Assembly: GCA_023300545.1 (NCBI GenBank)
Contig: JALZVT010000002.1
Span: 1 to 64,000 of the forward strand
DNA: 64,000 nt
Origin: Pseudomonadales bacterium
GTDB taxonomy: Bacteria; Pseudomonadota; Gammaproteobacteria; Pseudomonadales; Azotimanducaceae
Direction of reading: 5' to 3'
Each line of letters starts with the position of its first letter. The first letter of the stretch is position 1. Shown here piece by piece: positions 52,195 to 61,561 of this stretch. The notes under the pieces were generated by a model, which was not told the origin of the DNA, did no database searches, and saw nothing but the letters and a program-made list of their open reading frames with translations. The translations under genes were made by a program, and so were the position numbers.

Positions 52195-53571
52195 TTGGAA
52201 CGTCTGGCCTCCCGGATTGCACGCGGTGCAGCCAAGCCCTTTGTTACCTTTGTCGAACGTTATTACCCAGACCCGTTTGTCTTTCTCATAGCGCTCACTT
52301 CAATCACGTTTGTCTTGGCGGTGCTGCTCACAGACTCGACGCCGATTACCGCGCTCACCGCCTGGGGCGAGGGGCTGTCAGGGTTACTCAGTTTTATGGC
52401 GCAGATCGCCATCACGCTGTTAACCGCCCACGCGCTGGCGCACACCGACGCCGTTAGCAACGGCCTGCAACGACTGGCACGAATTCCACGCACGGTGACC
52501 GGCTGTTACAGCCTGGTGGTATTGATCTCCTGCCTGTCGAGCCTGATGGCCTGGTCGTTTGGCCTTGTCGCGGGCGCGCTCATCGCCCGCGCCGTCGCGC
52601 AAGAAGCGGTGCACCGTGGCCTGAGCGTTCACTACCCCTTGCTGGTCGCTGCCGCGTATTGCGGCTTGGCCGTGTGGCATATGGGCTACAGCGGCAGTGC
52701 ACCGTTGCTGGTCGCCACTCCCGGACACGCAATGGAATCACTAACCGGCCTCATGCCCGTCAGTGAGACTCTGCTAACTCACTGGAATCTGCTGGCGATC
52801 GTTGCAACCATCGCAGTGCTGACGGTGGTCTGCCCGCTACTACACCCGCTAGAGCACGACGTGCGAGGCATTGATATCGACGCACTGTCGAGTCCTGACA
52901 CTGCGCCAAGCCCGGCAGAGCCCAGCAACCTTCCGATCAGCACACCCGCCAACCGTCTCGACAATGCCCGCTGGCTCACTACCGGGTTCGGCATTTTATT
53001 AAGCGCTTATCTGCTGAGCTACTTCGCGCGCGCGGGCTTCGCATTGAATCTCGATATCGTCAACTGGACGTTCCTTGCGCTCGGACTCTTACTGACACGC
53101 TCTCCCGCTCACTACGTTGAGCTCGTGTTAAACGCCGGGAAGACGGTGGGTGCCGTGTTTATCCAATACCCCTTCTACGCGGGCATCATGGGCTTAATGG
53201 CAGGAACCGGGCTCGTGAATGAAATGGCCAGTTGGTTTACCGAAATCGCTACTGCAGAAACTCTCGGTTTCTGGGCGTTTCTCGCCGGCGGTCTGGTCAA
53301 TCTATTTATACCCTCAGGCGGTGGCCAATGGGCAGTACAGGGTCCGATTTTTCTGCAGGCGGCAGAAGCGCTCGGAACCGACCCTGCGGTTATTGTGATG
53401 GGCATTGCCTATGGTGATCAGTGGACAAATTTGATCCAGCCGTTCTGGACCATTCCACTTCTCGCCATTGCGGGTCTGCATATGCGCGACATCATGGGTT
53501 ATTGCTTTGTTCTGTTTCTGGCCAGTGGTGTCACGCTGGGTGGCGCTATTCTCTACGCAGGCGCCCTATAG
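52195..53571 (+). CDS. atoE: Short-chain fatty acid transporter, AtoE family
   Basis: A 458-aa polytopic membrane protein. MAWSFGLVAGALIARAVAQEA, YCGLAVWHMGYSGSAPLLVATPGH and NLFIPSGGGQWAVQGPIF are signatures of AtoE, which takes up short-chain fatty acids such as butyrate. Start is TTG at 52195 with GAGG upstream. No atoDAB CoA-transferase genes are nearby, so the substrate may differ. It converges with the P450-reductase gene. Confidence 0.9.
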   Translation: MERLASRIARGAAKPFVTFVERYYPDPFVFLIALTSITFVLAVLLTDSTPITALTAWGEGLSGLLSFMAQIAITLLTAHALAHTDAVSNGLQRLARIPRTVTGCYSLVVLISCLSSLMAWSFGLVAGALIARAVAQEAVHRGLSVHYPLLVAAAYCGLAVWHMGYSGSAPLLVATPGHAMESLTGLMPVSETLLTHWNLLAIVATIAVLTVVCPLLHPLEHDVRGIDIDALSSPDTAPSPAEPSNLPISTPANRLDNARWLTTGFGILLSAYLLSYFARAGFALNLDIVNWTFLALGLLLTRSPAHYVELVLNAGKTVGAVFIQYPFYAGIMGLMAGTGLVNEMASWFTEIATAETLGFWAFLAGGLVNLFIPSGGGQWAVQGPIFLQAAEALGTDPAVIVMGIAYGDQWTNLIQPFWTIPLLAIAGLHMRDIMGYCFVLFLASGVTLGGAILYAGAL

Positions 53572-53599
53572 TGGGTGGCGCAATGGTGGTTGGCGCACA

Positions 53600-56500
53600 T
53601 TAGGCCCAAGCATCCACTAAAAAACGCGATTTCGTTTCAAGGTTTAGCAACCAGGCATCAGCTTCCGCACTAGTTTGCCCGATAGGTTTGCCAGCAAAGC
53701 GTGCATCGTACTTTTGCGCAAGACCGGCAAGCGTACGCCGCACGTCAGGCAGCATCTTTGCGGCATCTCCGCAGACGTAAATAACTGCTCCTTGCTCCAG
53801 CAAACTCCAGACCCGTTCGCCTTTGGTTTCAATCGCGTTCTGCACATAGCCGCCAATTTGAAAATAGTCGGCGGTTGGTAAGGGGTCATCGCCCATACGA
53901 GAGTAGGCAACCGACAACTCCACCAGGGATGCCCCGTGCGCTCGTTCCAGTTCTTCTTGATACAGAAAGTCAGCATCCGGGTGTCGGCAACCAAAAAACA
54001 ACATCGCGTCACCCAGATTGGTAGCACCGCTTTGTTGATGCCACAGACGATCTTGCAGAAAACCACGAAAAGGCGCCAAACCGGTGCCGGGGCCAATCAT
54101 GATGATGGGTGTTGTCAAATCAGACGGCGGCAGAAAATGCGAATCCACCGAACGCACGCGAGCCGTCACATGACTCCCTGACTTACGCTGCGCCAAATAG
54201 TGTGAGCAGGAACCAGCAAACATCGCGTCAGCATCTTGCTCTACAGAAGCAGAAAGCTGCTGCGGCGAGTTGAGCACACTGATCGTCAAGTCGACACTGC
54301 GAGGCTCAACAAGAGCACTAGAAGAAATTGAGTAGTAGCGCGGACGCATCGGCGCCACGTATTCAAGGAACAGCTCAAACGGCAACTCGCACTCTGGCGC
54401 CGACTCCAGATATTGCAACAGGCTCACTCGCGGGGCAGCTATCTCCTGCTCAAAGCGCTCGCCGTCAGCGGCCAATGCCTCTGCTTCGGCTCGCCGATTT
54501 GGGCAACCGATGTGGTCAGCCAACTTTTTTAGAATCCGCATTGAGAGTGGATCTTGCAGCTCGACATAATGCCCAAGCAATTCCGCAATGGTGAGTTCTT
54601 GCCCAACCGGTAGCGGATCGTCTCCCGGCGTATTGCGCATCACGGCCAGCATCTGATCGAGCGGCATCGAAAATCGTTTAGCAACTCGCTGCACCAGTGC
54701 CGAACGATTGCGTGGCATCACCAGCAGATGATCACCCGTCTTGTAGGAAACATCATCAGGCAGACGCAAGCTGATGTGATGCTTCGCTTCACCAAAGGCC
54801 GCACTGGCTTCTGCCAAGCGTGCATTTTCAACAACCTCGAGCGAGTCCATGTCAGGGAAGCGCTGCTCTTGGGTACCTTGGTGCAAGGTGTCCACCCGAT
54901 ATCTCGAAATCGCCTGGGCGGGCGCAGCCGTTGCTCCGCTCGCATCCAGCAGATCAAAGCTGACAGCGGCCGCGTGCCAAGCCTGGGGCACAAAGTCGTC
55001 CACCTGGCCAAAGAAATCACTGCGGGCATCCGCTTCGCCGCGCGGCAGAAGGCGTTCGCTTCCTGCGCGCTCAAACCAGTCGTCGAGCAATCTTGGCACC
55101 CGTTGATAGGTGGCGGCCCAATCTTGATTACCCACCCCTAGCACCGCAAACTTAAGCTCTTTACTGATCAAGGTTGTGTTGCCGGCTGTCGTCGCTTCAG
55201 CCTCTAGCCAAGTAAAAAACTCGTCTGCATTATCAGGTGGCTGGCCGTTGTAGGATGCACAAACCACAAGCAATACTCCGCTCATCGGCAATGCGTTGAC
55301 CGAGTCATTAAGAGTGGCAAGTGTTGTCGCATAACCCTGAGCGTCACCTTCGTCGGCCAAGCGCTGCGCAATCTGTCGTGCCGAACCCATGTTCGAACCA
55401 TAGAGAATAGTCAGCGGCGTCCTATGATCGCTGCGTACCGCAAGCGCTGGATTTGTCGCCTGACTAACTTGTCGGTCTGTCGCTTCCAACACTTCTTCAC
55501 GATCGGCATCTGAACGCTCCCGCACCTGCAGGAAAAAATTGTCCGGCTTAAACGTCAGCGTTTCCTTAATTCGCAATTGGTAGTCGGTGTGGTCGACCAG
55601 ATTGAACCGCTGCAGCATCATGCCAATCACTAGCGTCGATTCTTGCATGGCAAACTGACTACCAATACAGGCTCGCTGGCCGTTACCAAACGGCTTAAAC
55701 GAGTGCGGCGGCCGACCTTTTTCCCTCGCAGGCGTAAAATTCTCGGGATCAAACAGGTGCGCGTTATCGCCCCACACCTTCGGGTCGCGGTGCAGCTGCG
55801 TGGTTAGCGCCAACAACGGATAACCTTTCTTAACTTTGTACTTCCCACCAATCACAGTGTCTTCGTGTGGGGTGAGCTGCATCGCAGGAGCTGTCGGATG
55901 CAAACGCAACGCCTCATTTAGTATTTGTCGAATATAGGCAAGCCCGGCCACATCGCGCAGTGTCGGCTGCTTGGTCAAATCGTGCCCCAGCACACGATCC
56001 ACCTCGGCTCGCGCACGGGTCATAACCGCAGGGTGCTTCAGTAGGTGATTAACAGTAAAGGCAAGCAGGCCACTGGTGGTTTCATGACCTGCAATCAAAA
56101 ATGTAATGATCTGATAGCGAATGTTCTCATCAGAGAGCCCGCTTGCCGGGTCTTGTTGGCTTTGCAGCATAAGATCGAGCAGGTCGCCAACCTCACCGAC
56201 CTTACCCGTTGCTTTGCGCTCTTTGATGACTGTGTCGACCACTGAGTTCATATACTCAATGCCATCTTCGTAAGCCCGATTCTTGTTCACAGCAAGTTTG
56301 GTAAAGATGGGCAGGCGGACGCTGCGCGCCATGGCTTCGCCCAGACACAGCCCCATCGCAGCAACAAAGGGGTGGGCGTCTTCTCGACCAAACGAATCAA
56401 ATCGATAATCAAACCCACATAAGCCAATCACTTCGAGTGTCAGGCGGACCATTTCGTCAGGCACATCTACTGACTCACTGTGATTCAGCCGCTGCCAGCG

Positions 56501-56938
56501 ATCGCACAGCTGCGTCGTGACATCCAGCATTTTGGGAAAATAGTCTTGCATCGACCCCATAGAAAAAGCGGGCGCAAGCAACTGATGAGCGCGCTGCCAA
56601 TTGTCTTCCCGCGTGTGGGCGGTAAACAGGCCATCGAGTGCAAAGTCGCGAATTTTATACAGCGCACCACTAACCATTTTGTCGAACCGACTCTCGTCGC
56701 ACAGTTCTTCAATAAGCTGCTGGCTGGACACGACCACAAGCTCAGCTCCACCTGGAAACTTAAGCTTGTAGATTTCGCCGTACTTGTTGGCCAGCGCCCC
56801 CATAGATTCGATGGGTTTATCCAGATCCAGCAGATGCGCATGTCCACCGAAAGGGCGCTCACCATCCGGCTCTGGAATTCTTTGGGTCTGCTGGCCCGTC
56901 GCGTTTGTGGGAGAGCCCAATAATTTATCGTTCGCCAT
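53600..56938 (-). CDS. Self-sufficient cytochrome P450/NADPH-P450 reductase fusion (CYP102/BM3-like)
   Basis: A 1112-aa fusion. Residues 1-470: P450 domain with IAGHETTSG (I helix) and FKPFGNGQRACIGSQFA (haem Cys). Linker, then an FMN flavodoxin domain (LTILYGSNMGSARQIAQRL; ASYNGQPPDNADEFF), FAD domain (RPRYYSISSS) and NADPH site (IGPGTGLAPFRGFLQDRL), ending with the stacking aromatic in FLVDAWA. It hydroxylates or epoxidises lipophilic substrates. The BM3 Phe in DGLFT is kept, but the carboxylate-binding Arg47/Tyr51 pair of BM3 is absent (Ala/Val region of GGAELVVVSSQ). Confidence 0.95.
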   Translation of the reverse strand: MANDKLLGSPTNATGQQTQRIPEPDGERPFGGHAHLLDLDKPIESMGALANKYGEIYKLKFPGGAELVVVSSQQLIEELCDESRFDKMVSGALYKIRDFALDGLFTAHTREDNWQRAHQLLAPAFSMGSMQDYFPKMLDVTTQLCDRWQRLNHSESVDVPDEMVRLTLEVIGLCGFDYRFDSFGREDAHPFVAAMGLCLGEAMARSVRLPIFTKLAVNKNRAYEDGIEYMNSVVDTVIKERKATGKVGEVGDLLDLMLQSQQDPASGLSDENIRYQIITFLIAGHETTSGLLAFTVNHLLKHPAVMTRARAEVDRVLGHDLTKQPTLRDVAGLAYIRQILNEALRLHPTAPAMQLTPHEDTVIGGKYKVKKGYPLLALTTQLHRDPKVWGDNAHLFDPENFTPAREKGRPPHSFKPFGNGQRACIGSQFAMQESTLVIGMMLQRFNLVDHTDYQLRIKETLTFKPDNFFLQVRERSDADREEVLEATDRQVSQATNPALAVRSDHRTPLTILYGSNMGSARQIAQRLADEGDAQGYATTLATLNDSVNALPMSGVLLVVCASYNGQPPDNADEFFTWLEAEATTAGNTTLISKELKFAVLGVGNQDWAATYQRVPRLLDDWFERAGSERLLPRGEADARSDFFGQVDDFVPQAWHAAAVSFDLLDASGATAAPAQAISRYRVDTLHQGTQEQRFPDMDSLEVVENARLAEASAAFGEAKHHISLRLPDDVSYKTGDHLLVMPRNRSALVQRVAKRFSMPLDQMLAVMRNTPGDDPLPVGQELTIAELLGHYVELQDPLSMRILKKLADHIGCPNRRAEAEALAADGERFEQEIAAPRVSLLQYLESAPECELPFELFLEYVAPMRPRYYSISSSALVEPRSVDLTISVLNSPQQLSASVEQDADAMFAGSCSHYLAQRKSGSHVTARVRSVDSHFLPPSDLTTPIIMIGPGTGLAPFRGFLQDRLWHQQSGATNLGDAMLFFGCRHPDADFLYQEELERAHGASLVELSVAYSRMGDDPLPTADYFQIGGYVQNAIETKGERVWSLLEQGAVIYVCGDAAKMLPDVRRTLAGLAQKYDARFAGKPIGQTSAEADAWLLNLETKSRFLVDAWA

Positions 56939-57026
56939 TGCGATCAACCACAGTAATTTCAGCAAGGCGTATTGTAGCTGGCTCAGCGGCGCCTACTAGA
57001 GAAATCGACCGATCCACCCAGACACG

Positions 57027-58187
57027 CTAGTTGCCGACGTATTGTGCGGCGGGACGAATGATCCGACTGTTATCCCGGCTTTCCAGTACATGCGCGACGT
57101 AACCAAACACCCGCGCCATCGCGAACAGTGCGGTGAAGGCTCGATCCGGCGCCCCTAATGCGCGGTACACAACGCCTTTATAAAACTCGAGATTGGCATG
57201 TAACGCTTTGTTTTTAAGGCGCATTTCTTCGGAAAAGGCGGCCTCAACCGCCTCCAGAGTCGCGTAGGTAACCTCGTGCTGCGTGCCCTGAGATACCTCC
57301 CGGGCAAGCGCTTTTACGTGCACCGCGCGGGGGTCGACAACCTTGTACTCCCGGTGCCCCATACCCATCACTTTTAGGCCGCTGGCAAGCGCCTGAGCCA
57401 CAAAGTCTTTGGCCCCGGCCGGGTTACCCACCTCGTCCGCCATCTCAATCGCCGCCTGATCAGCCCCACCGTGCAAAACCCCCGACAGTGCGCCAAAAGC
57501 GCCACTCACCGCGGCTGGCAGCGAGGCCTGAGTGCTCGCGACCACCCGGGCGGCAAAGGTGCCCGCATTGAGGCTGTGCTCCAGTTGCAATATTTGCGTG
57601 ACCCGCAGCGCGCGCAGCTGCACAGGGCTGGGATCTGTCACGCCAAGCATCTGCAAGAAACGTTTGATGTAATCCGGCTGGTTCGGATAGCGGGCCACAC
57701 TCGTCGTCCCTGACTCAGCGCAAGCATTGATGAGCGTGGCAACCACCTGAGGTAACTTCGCGGCAATCAGCACCCCCGCCAACGCCTCACGCTGCCGAGC
57801 GCTGGTCCAGCCGTTGCGCGCAGCGAGCTCGTCCGCCTTGTCGAGCTCAAGCAAAGGTACAAGACTCTGCAACACGATCATTGGGTGGCGACGAGGCGAA
57901 TCGCCACGGACTTGGGCCCGCACAAATGCTTCCTCGGAGGGCGACAGCTCACCCGTTTCAAACAGCACCTGGGCAAGATCAAGGTCGATCCCCAGCGCTG
58001 GTAAATCCAGAATGGCCGCCGCGGCAACAGAAAATTCCTGTTCTACCCAATAGTCGATAGAGCGGCCGCGATAGCGCAGGTCTCCCACCTGTCCGCGGAC
58101 ATCACAGATCGCAGTGGCCGCAACGGTGACGCCGTCTAGGCCCGTGTTTATCGATGGCTGTGCTGTGTGCAAAGGTTGGCTCGTCAT
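57027..58187 (-). CDS. Citrate/2-methylcitrate synthase-family protein
   Basis: A 386-aa citrate-synthase-fold enzyme. Catalytic histidines are visible in QLEHSLNAGTFAARVV and GMGHREYKVVDPR, and GVLHGGADQAAIEM binds CoA. The position of the third catalytic residue, Asp in NVDFYSG-type motifs, reads ANLEFYKGVVYRALG, i.e. Glu. It condenses an acyl-CoA with oxaloacetate. Divergent from a LysR regulator and not linked to other TCA genes, so a methylcitrate or secondary role is possible. Confidence 0.88.
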   Translation of the reverse strand: MTSQPLHTAQPSINTGLDGVTVAATAICDVRGQVGDLRYRGRSIDYWVEQEFSVAAAAILDLPALGIDLDLAQVLFETGELSPSEEAFVRAQVRGDSPRRHPMIVLQSLVPLLELDKADELAARNGWTSARQREALAGVLIAAKLPQVVATLINACAESGTTSVARYPNQPDYIKRFLQMLGVTDPSPVQLRALRVTQILQLEHSLNAGTFAARVVASTQASLPAAVSGAFGALSGVLHGGADQAAIEMADEVGNPAGAKDFVAQALASGLKVMGMGHREYKVVDPRAVHVKALAREVSQGTQHEVTYATLEAVEAAFSEEMRLKNKALHANLEFYKGVVYRALGAPDRAFTALFAMARVFGYVAHVLESRDNSRIIRPAAQYVGN

Positions 58188-58259
58188 AGGGCTTCTACCT
58201 GAAATTGTTCACGAGCTACCAGCCTAGAATCGCACGCGCACAAATCCCATCAAGCTGCA

Positions 58260-58275
58260 CTTATTGGGACATAAG
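58260..58275. promoter_or_regulatory. LysR-type operator candidate
   Basis: In the 144-bp divergent region between the citrate-synthase-family gene and the LysR gene lies a perfect interrupted repeat CTTAT-TGGGAC-ATAAG. Its T-N11-A geometry fits LysR-type activator sites. Confidence 0.5.
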
Positions 58276-58331
58276 CACGGCTTACCGACGAGCGCGCGAG
58301 GTTACGTTAAGCTGGGCCAGTACTGTGAAAG

Positions 58332-59252
58332 ATGGCCAACGTGACAACCACCGAAAAAACCGACCCACAAATAGAACGCCAAGAGATTCGTGTGTTTGCC
58401 GCTGTTGTCGAGTCCAGCGGGTTTGGCCGGGCGGCTGAGCAACTCGGCCTGTCGCAATCCGCGGTTAGCCAGACCGTTGCAAAACTGGAGCACAAACTCT
58501 CCACCGTGTTGCTGTTACGTAAAGCCAAGCCCGAACTAACCGAGTCTGGATTGCGCTTTATGAAGTTCGCTCAAACCGTGATTAACGAAGAAGCCAACAC
58601 CCTTGAAGATCTGGCCTCGCTGCGTTCCGGCGCGCTATCAACGCTGAACCTTGCAATGAACAGCATGGTTAATCGCATTTATGGGCATAAGTTGCTGCTG
58701 GAATTCTGCGACCAAAACCCACTAACGCGCCTGAAGCTCGACGTCGCACCCAGCCGGGAAATTATTTACGGCGTAGACGACGGCCGCTGGGAACTTGGCT
58801 TTGGTCCGTTTTTACATCGTATGCCAGGGCACTTCACCAGCATGCCGTTTTTTTCTGAACAGCGAACACTTGTGGTACACGAGGCGCACCCGTTAGCGAG
58901 CCAGCTCAAAAACTCACCGCAGCAGGTACTGGGACAAGTGCCACTACTCACCTCTTATCTTGACGACGCCGCAAAACGCCCCGGACTTGAACGCCTGCGC
59001 AATCAGTTCGCCAGCGTGTGGGAAATCTCTAATCTAGAGTTACGTTTGGCTCTGGCCGCCTCGGGCAAGGGCCTGGTGTATTTGTCGAACCATCTGCTGC
59101 AGGAGCTTGAAGGCTTTGAGCCCGTGCAGGATCTGGACATTTCACTAATCGAACGTGAGGTCGGCCTGTGCTACAAAACCGACGCAGCCCTTAGCGAAGG
59201 GGCAAAGCGCTTTATTGGAATTTGCCAGCGGCGCTTTCCACCACAGCTATAA
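58332..59252 (+). CDS. LysR-family transcriptional regulator
   Basis: A 306-aa LTTR. The N-terminal winged HTH (RQEIRVFAAVVESSGFGRAAEQLGLSQSAVSQTVAKLEHKLSTVLLLRK) is followed by an effector domain beginning near residue 95 (LRSGALSTLNLAMNSM...). Divergent from the citrate-synthase-family gene, so it probably controls it, with a small acid or CoA-linked metabolite as effector. The 3' 41 bp overlap the convergent ketopantoate-reductase-like gene. Confidence 0.92.
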   Translation: MANVTTTEKTDPQIERQEIRVFAAVVESSGFGRAAEQLGLSQSAVSQTVAKLEHKLSTVLLLRKAKPELTESGLRFMKFAQTVINEEANTLEDLASLRSGALSTLNLAMNSMVNRIYGHKLLLEFCDQNPLTRLKLDVAPSREIIYGVDDGRWELGFGPFLHRMPGHFTSMPFFSEQRTLVVHEAHPLASQLKNSPQQVLGQVPLLTSYLDDAAKRPGLERLRNQFASVWEISNLELRLALAASGKGLVYLSNHLLQELEGFEPVQDLDISLIEREVGLCYKTDAALSEGAKRFIGICQRRFPPQL

Positions 59253-60219
59253 CCTCTGACCAACGCATACTGCGCGGCTCGCGACGCCCTTCGATCACAT
59301 CCCGGGCAAGTGTCTGCAACAATTGGTTGTAGGGTGTTGCGACATCGTGCAAACGACCAAGCAGCACAATCTCGCCATTCAAATAGTCGGTTTCCACGTC
59401 AGCCGCGCCGCGTTGCAAACTCTGCAGCGTTGAACCGCCCGCTCGCGGTGCATCGGCTAAATCAACCGGCGTGTAGAGTTCGCTGTTGCGTGCTACATAG
59501 TCTCGCAGCGATACAAAATCTATCTTTGCAGCGATGTAACAGGCCTGAGCTTCGGTACGCAGCATGCGCCCGGCATCGCGAAAATCGGTGCTATCGTCAT
59601 TTCCTGGCACCAGCACAAGCTCAAGAGCATTACTGAGGTTGCTTAACAGTTTTGCATATTTTTGACTCATCACCGCCGCGTCTGCACTGGCTGCAAAGCC
59701 TGCACGGCGTAAGCCTGCACATATTTTCTCGGCAACATCGTCAACGCCTACGGGGTAGCTGCCCGTATCGAGCACACCACCCGCGGCGGTTGTCGTACCC
59801 GCATAAGTCGCAACAACTCCAGGTTCGAGGTGCATCGCGGGCAGATTTACCACACTGGTGTAAACGCGGCGACAAAGGCGTGCTGCAAGGCGCTCGTTCG
59901 CCACGCCATTTTGCACACAGACAATCGGCAGATCTTGCAAACCAAGCGAGCACAGGTCAGCGAGCGCCGCTGTGGTGTGCTGTGTTTTCATGCACAACAG
60001 TATGACGTCGTCATTGGCCGCTGTTAGCTTGTCTGGATGATCCACTACCGGAATATTAAGAAATTCGTTACCCAGTGGGTGAATGAATTGCAGCCCGTCA
60101 CTGGCTATTTTTTTGGCGTGCTCACCACGCGCAATCAGAACGACATTTTCACGAGCCTTGTACAGACGCGCACCAATGGTGCCGCCGATCGCACCTGCTC
60201 CGTAAACTATCCAACGCAA
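59212..60219 (-). CDS. 2-dehydropantoate 2-reductase-like protein (PanE/ApbA family)
   Basis: A 335-aa NADP-dependent reductase. IVYGAGAIGGTIGARLYKARENVVLIARGEHA is the Rossmann motif; VQNGVANERLAARL and KYAKLLSNLSNALELV contain the catalytic lysine and Asn of ketopantoate reductase. It could make pantoate for CoA synthesis, but many homologues act on other 2-oxo acids. It follows the acyl-CoA dehydrogenase gene by 54 bp on the same strand. Confidence 0.88.
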   Translation of the reverse strand: MRWIVYGAGAIGGTIGARLYKARENVVLIARGEHAKKIASDGLQFIHPLGNEFLNIPVVDHPDKLTAANDDVILLCMKTQHTTAALADLCSLGLQDLPIVCVQNGVANERLAARLCRRVYTSVVNLPAMHLEPGVVATYAGTTTAAGGVLDTGSYPVGVDDVAEKICAGLRRAGFAASADAAVMSQKYAKLLSNLSNALELVLVPGNDDSTDFRDAGRMLRTEAQACYIAAKIDFVSLRDYVARNSELYTPVDLADAPRAGGSTLQSLQRGAADVETDYLNGEIVLLGRLHDVATPYNQLLQTLARDVIEGRREPRSMRWSEVIAVVESAAGKFQ

Positions 60220-60273
60220 TTTTTTATCTACCTTTTGGTTTTAGTGCGGCTATGACAACACAGCACTAGCCGC

Positions 60274-61419
60274 TCAACGCAATAGTAATGGGTAGTCGAG
60301 CGACGAGCCCCACATTTGTTGCGCGACACTCGCGTAACGATTTTCGCTGGCAAAACCATGGTGGCGCAACACCTCCATGTCTCGTACCAATCGAGCCAGC
60401 TCGCCGCTCTCGTAAATCCCAGAGGTACCCGCCGCATCCGCCACCAGCCGAACGGCTTCGGCTGACGCCTGTACGCCATGGGTTCCGGCCAGATAGAGTT
60501 CAGCCCGCTGCGTGTCGGTTGCAACCTCACCGCGAACTGCGCGCTGCCAGACCGTGTTCAGGGTCTCGAAAAAATACGTTCGGGCCGCACGAAATGTAGC
60601 GAGTGCACGACCAAACTTTAGCTGCGCAATCTGTCGCTCGCGGAGCAGCCCCGACGCCGCCGCCGGTGTTTTTACCCGCGCCAACTTATCGAGTTCATCA
60701 AGCGCCCGCCCGGCGACAGCCAATGAAATGGGCACGTAAGTCGCGAACAAAACCCGCCCAGGGCAACGATACAGCGCACCGCTGTAATAAGGGTTAGCCA
60801 CATGCAGTTGCGCCGCTATCGGCGCGGTGAGACTGCATGGAATGACCACCTCGTCGAGCACCACCGAATTGCTGCCGGTACCGCGCATACCCATTACCTG
60901 CCAATCGTCTTCGATGTTGACCAGTTCAGCGGGCACTAAAGCCATGCAACGCAACCCAGTGGGCTCAACCATTTGCGCCGGAGCGCCAATAAAATCCGCG
61001 TGATGACAACCGCTGGAGAAACCCACCTTGCCACTCAAAACCACATTGTCGCCGTCAATACGCCCCGACAGCATGGTGTGCCCGCTCGCGGCGATCAGGG
61101 TATGCGGGTTATCAAGCCAGAGTCGTTCTACCAACTGCTGCGGCCAGCTCGCGGCCATTAGCCGCGGCGCATTGGCAACCATGACAAACCAGGCGGCAGC
61201 GGTATCGACCCGAGCAATGCGCTCAGTAATTAATGCACAGGTGACAGGGTCAACCTCTTCACCGCCCAGGGATTGGGCGAGAAACAGGTTGTCTACGCCG
61301 TGTTGGCGCAACGCCGCAACCGCTTCAGGCATTAGTTTACTGGCCTGCTCTGAGGCCTGCGCGTGACGTCTCAGAATAGGTTCAAGCGCGTCTAGGCGAT
61401 CAGCCCAATCGCCTTGCAG
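60274..61419 (-). CDS. Acyl-CoA dehydrogenase-family protein, probable CTG start
   Basis: A 381-aa flavoprotein of the acyl-CoA dehydrogenase/flavin monooxygenase (type 2 C-terminal) group: FSSGCHHADFIGAPA, WQVMGMRGTGSNSVVLDEVVIP and the helical C-domain with GTSGIYESGELARLVRDMEVLRHHGFASENR. The first ATG (61332) truncates the N-terminal helix. In-frame upstream codons encode WADRLDALEPILRRHAQAS, which looks like the family N-terminus. No ATG/GTG/TTG is available; CTG at 61419 has GGGGAG six bases upstream. Confidence 0.8.
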   Translation of the reverse strand: MQGDWADRLDALEPILRRHAQASEQASKLMPEAVAALRQHGVDNLFLAQSLGGEEVDPVTCALITERIARVDTAAAWFVMVANAPRLMAASWPQQLVERLWLDNPHTLIAASGHTMLSGRIDGDNVVLSGKVGFSSGCHHADFIGAPAQMVEPTGLRCMALVPAELVNIEDDWQVMGMRGTGSNSVVLDEVVIPCSLTAPIAAQLHVANPYYSGALYRCPGRVLFATYVPISLAVAGRALDELDKLARVKTPAAASGLLRERQIAQLKFGRALATFRAARTYFFETLNTVWQRAVRGEVATDTQRAELYLAGTHGVQASAEAVRLVADAAGTSGIYESGELARLVRDMEVLRHHGFASENRYASVAQQMWGSSLDYPLLLR

Positions 61420-61561
61420 TTGCTGCTCCCCGGCCCCCAGAACTGTTCCCCTATTTGATGAAAGAGTGGCGCGTTAAAAAAAGATTACCACAGCCACTTT
61501 AATGCCAAGTTCTGCCACTCAGGGCACAGAGTCGAATGGCCTGTTTGGCTAACCTGTTCTA

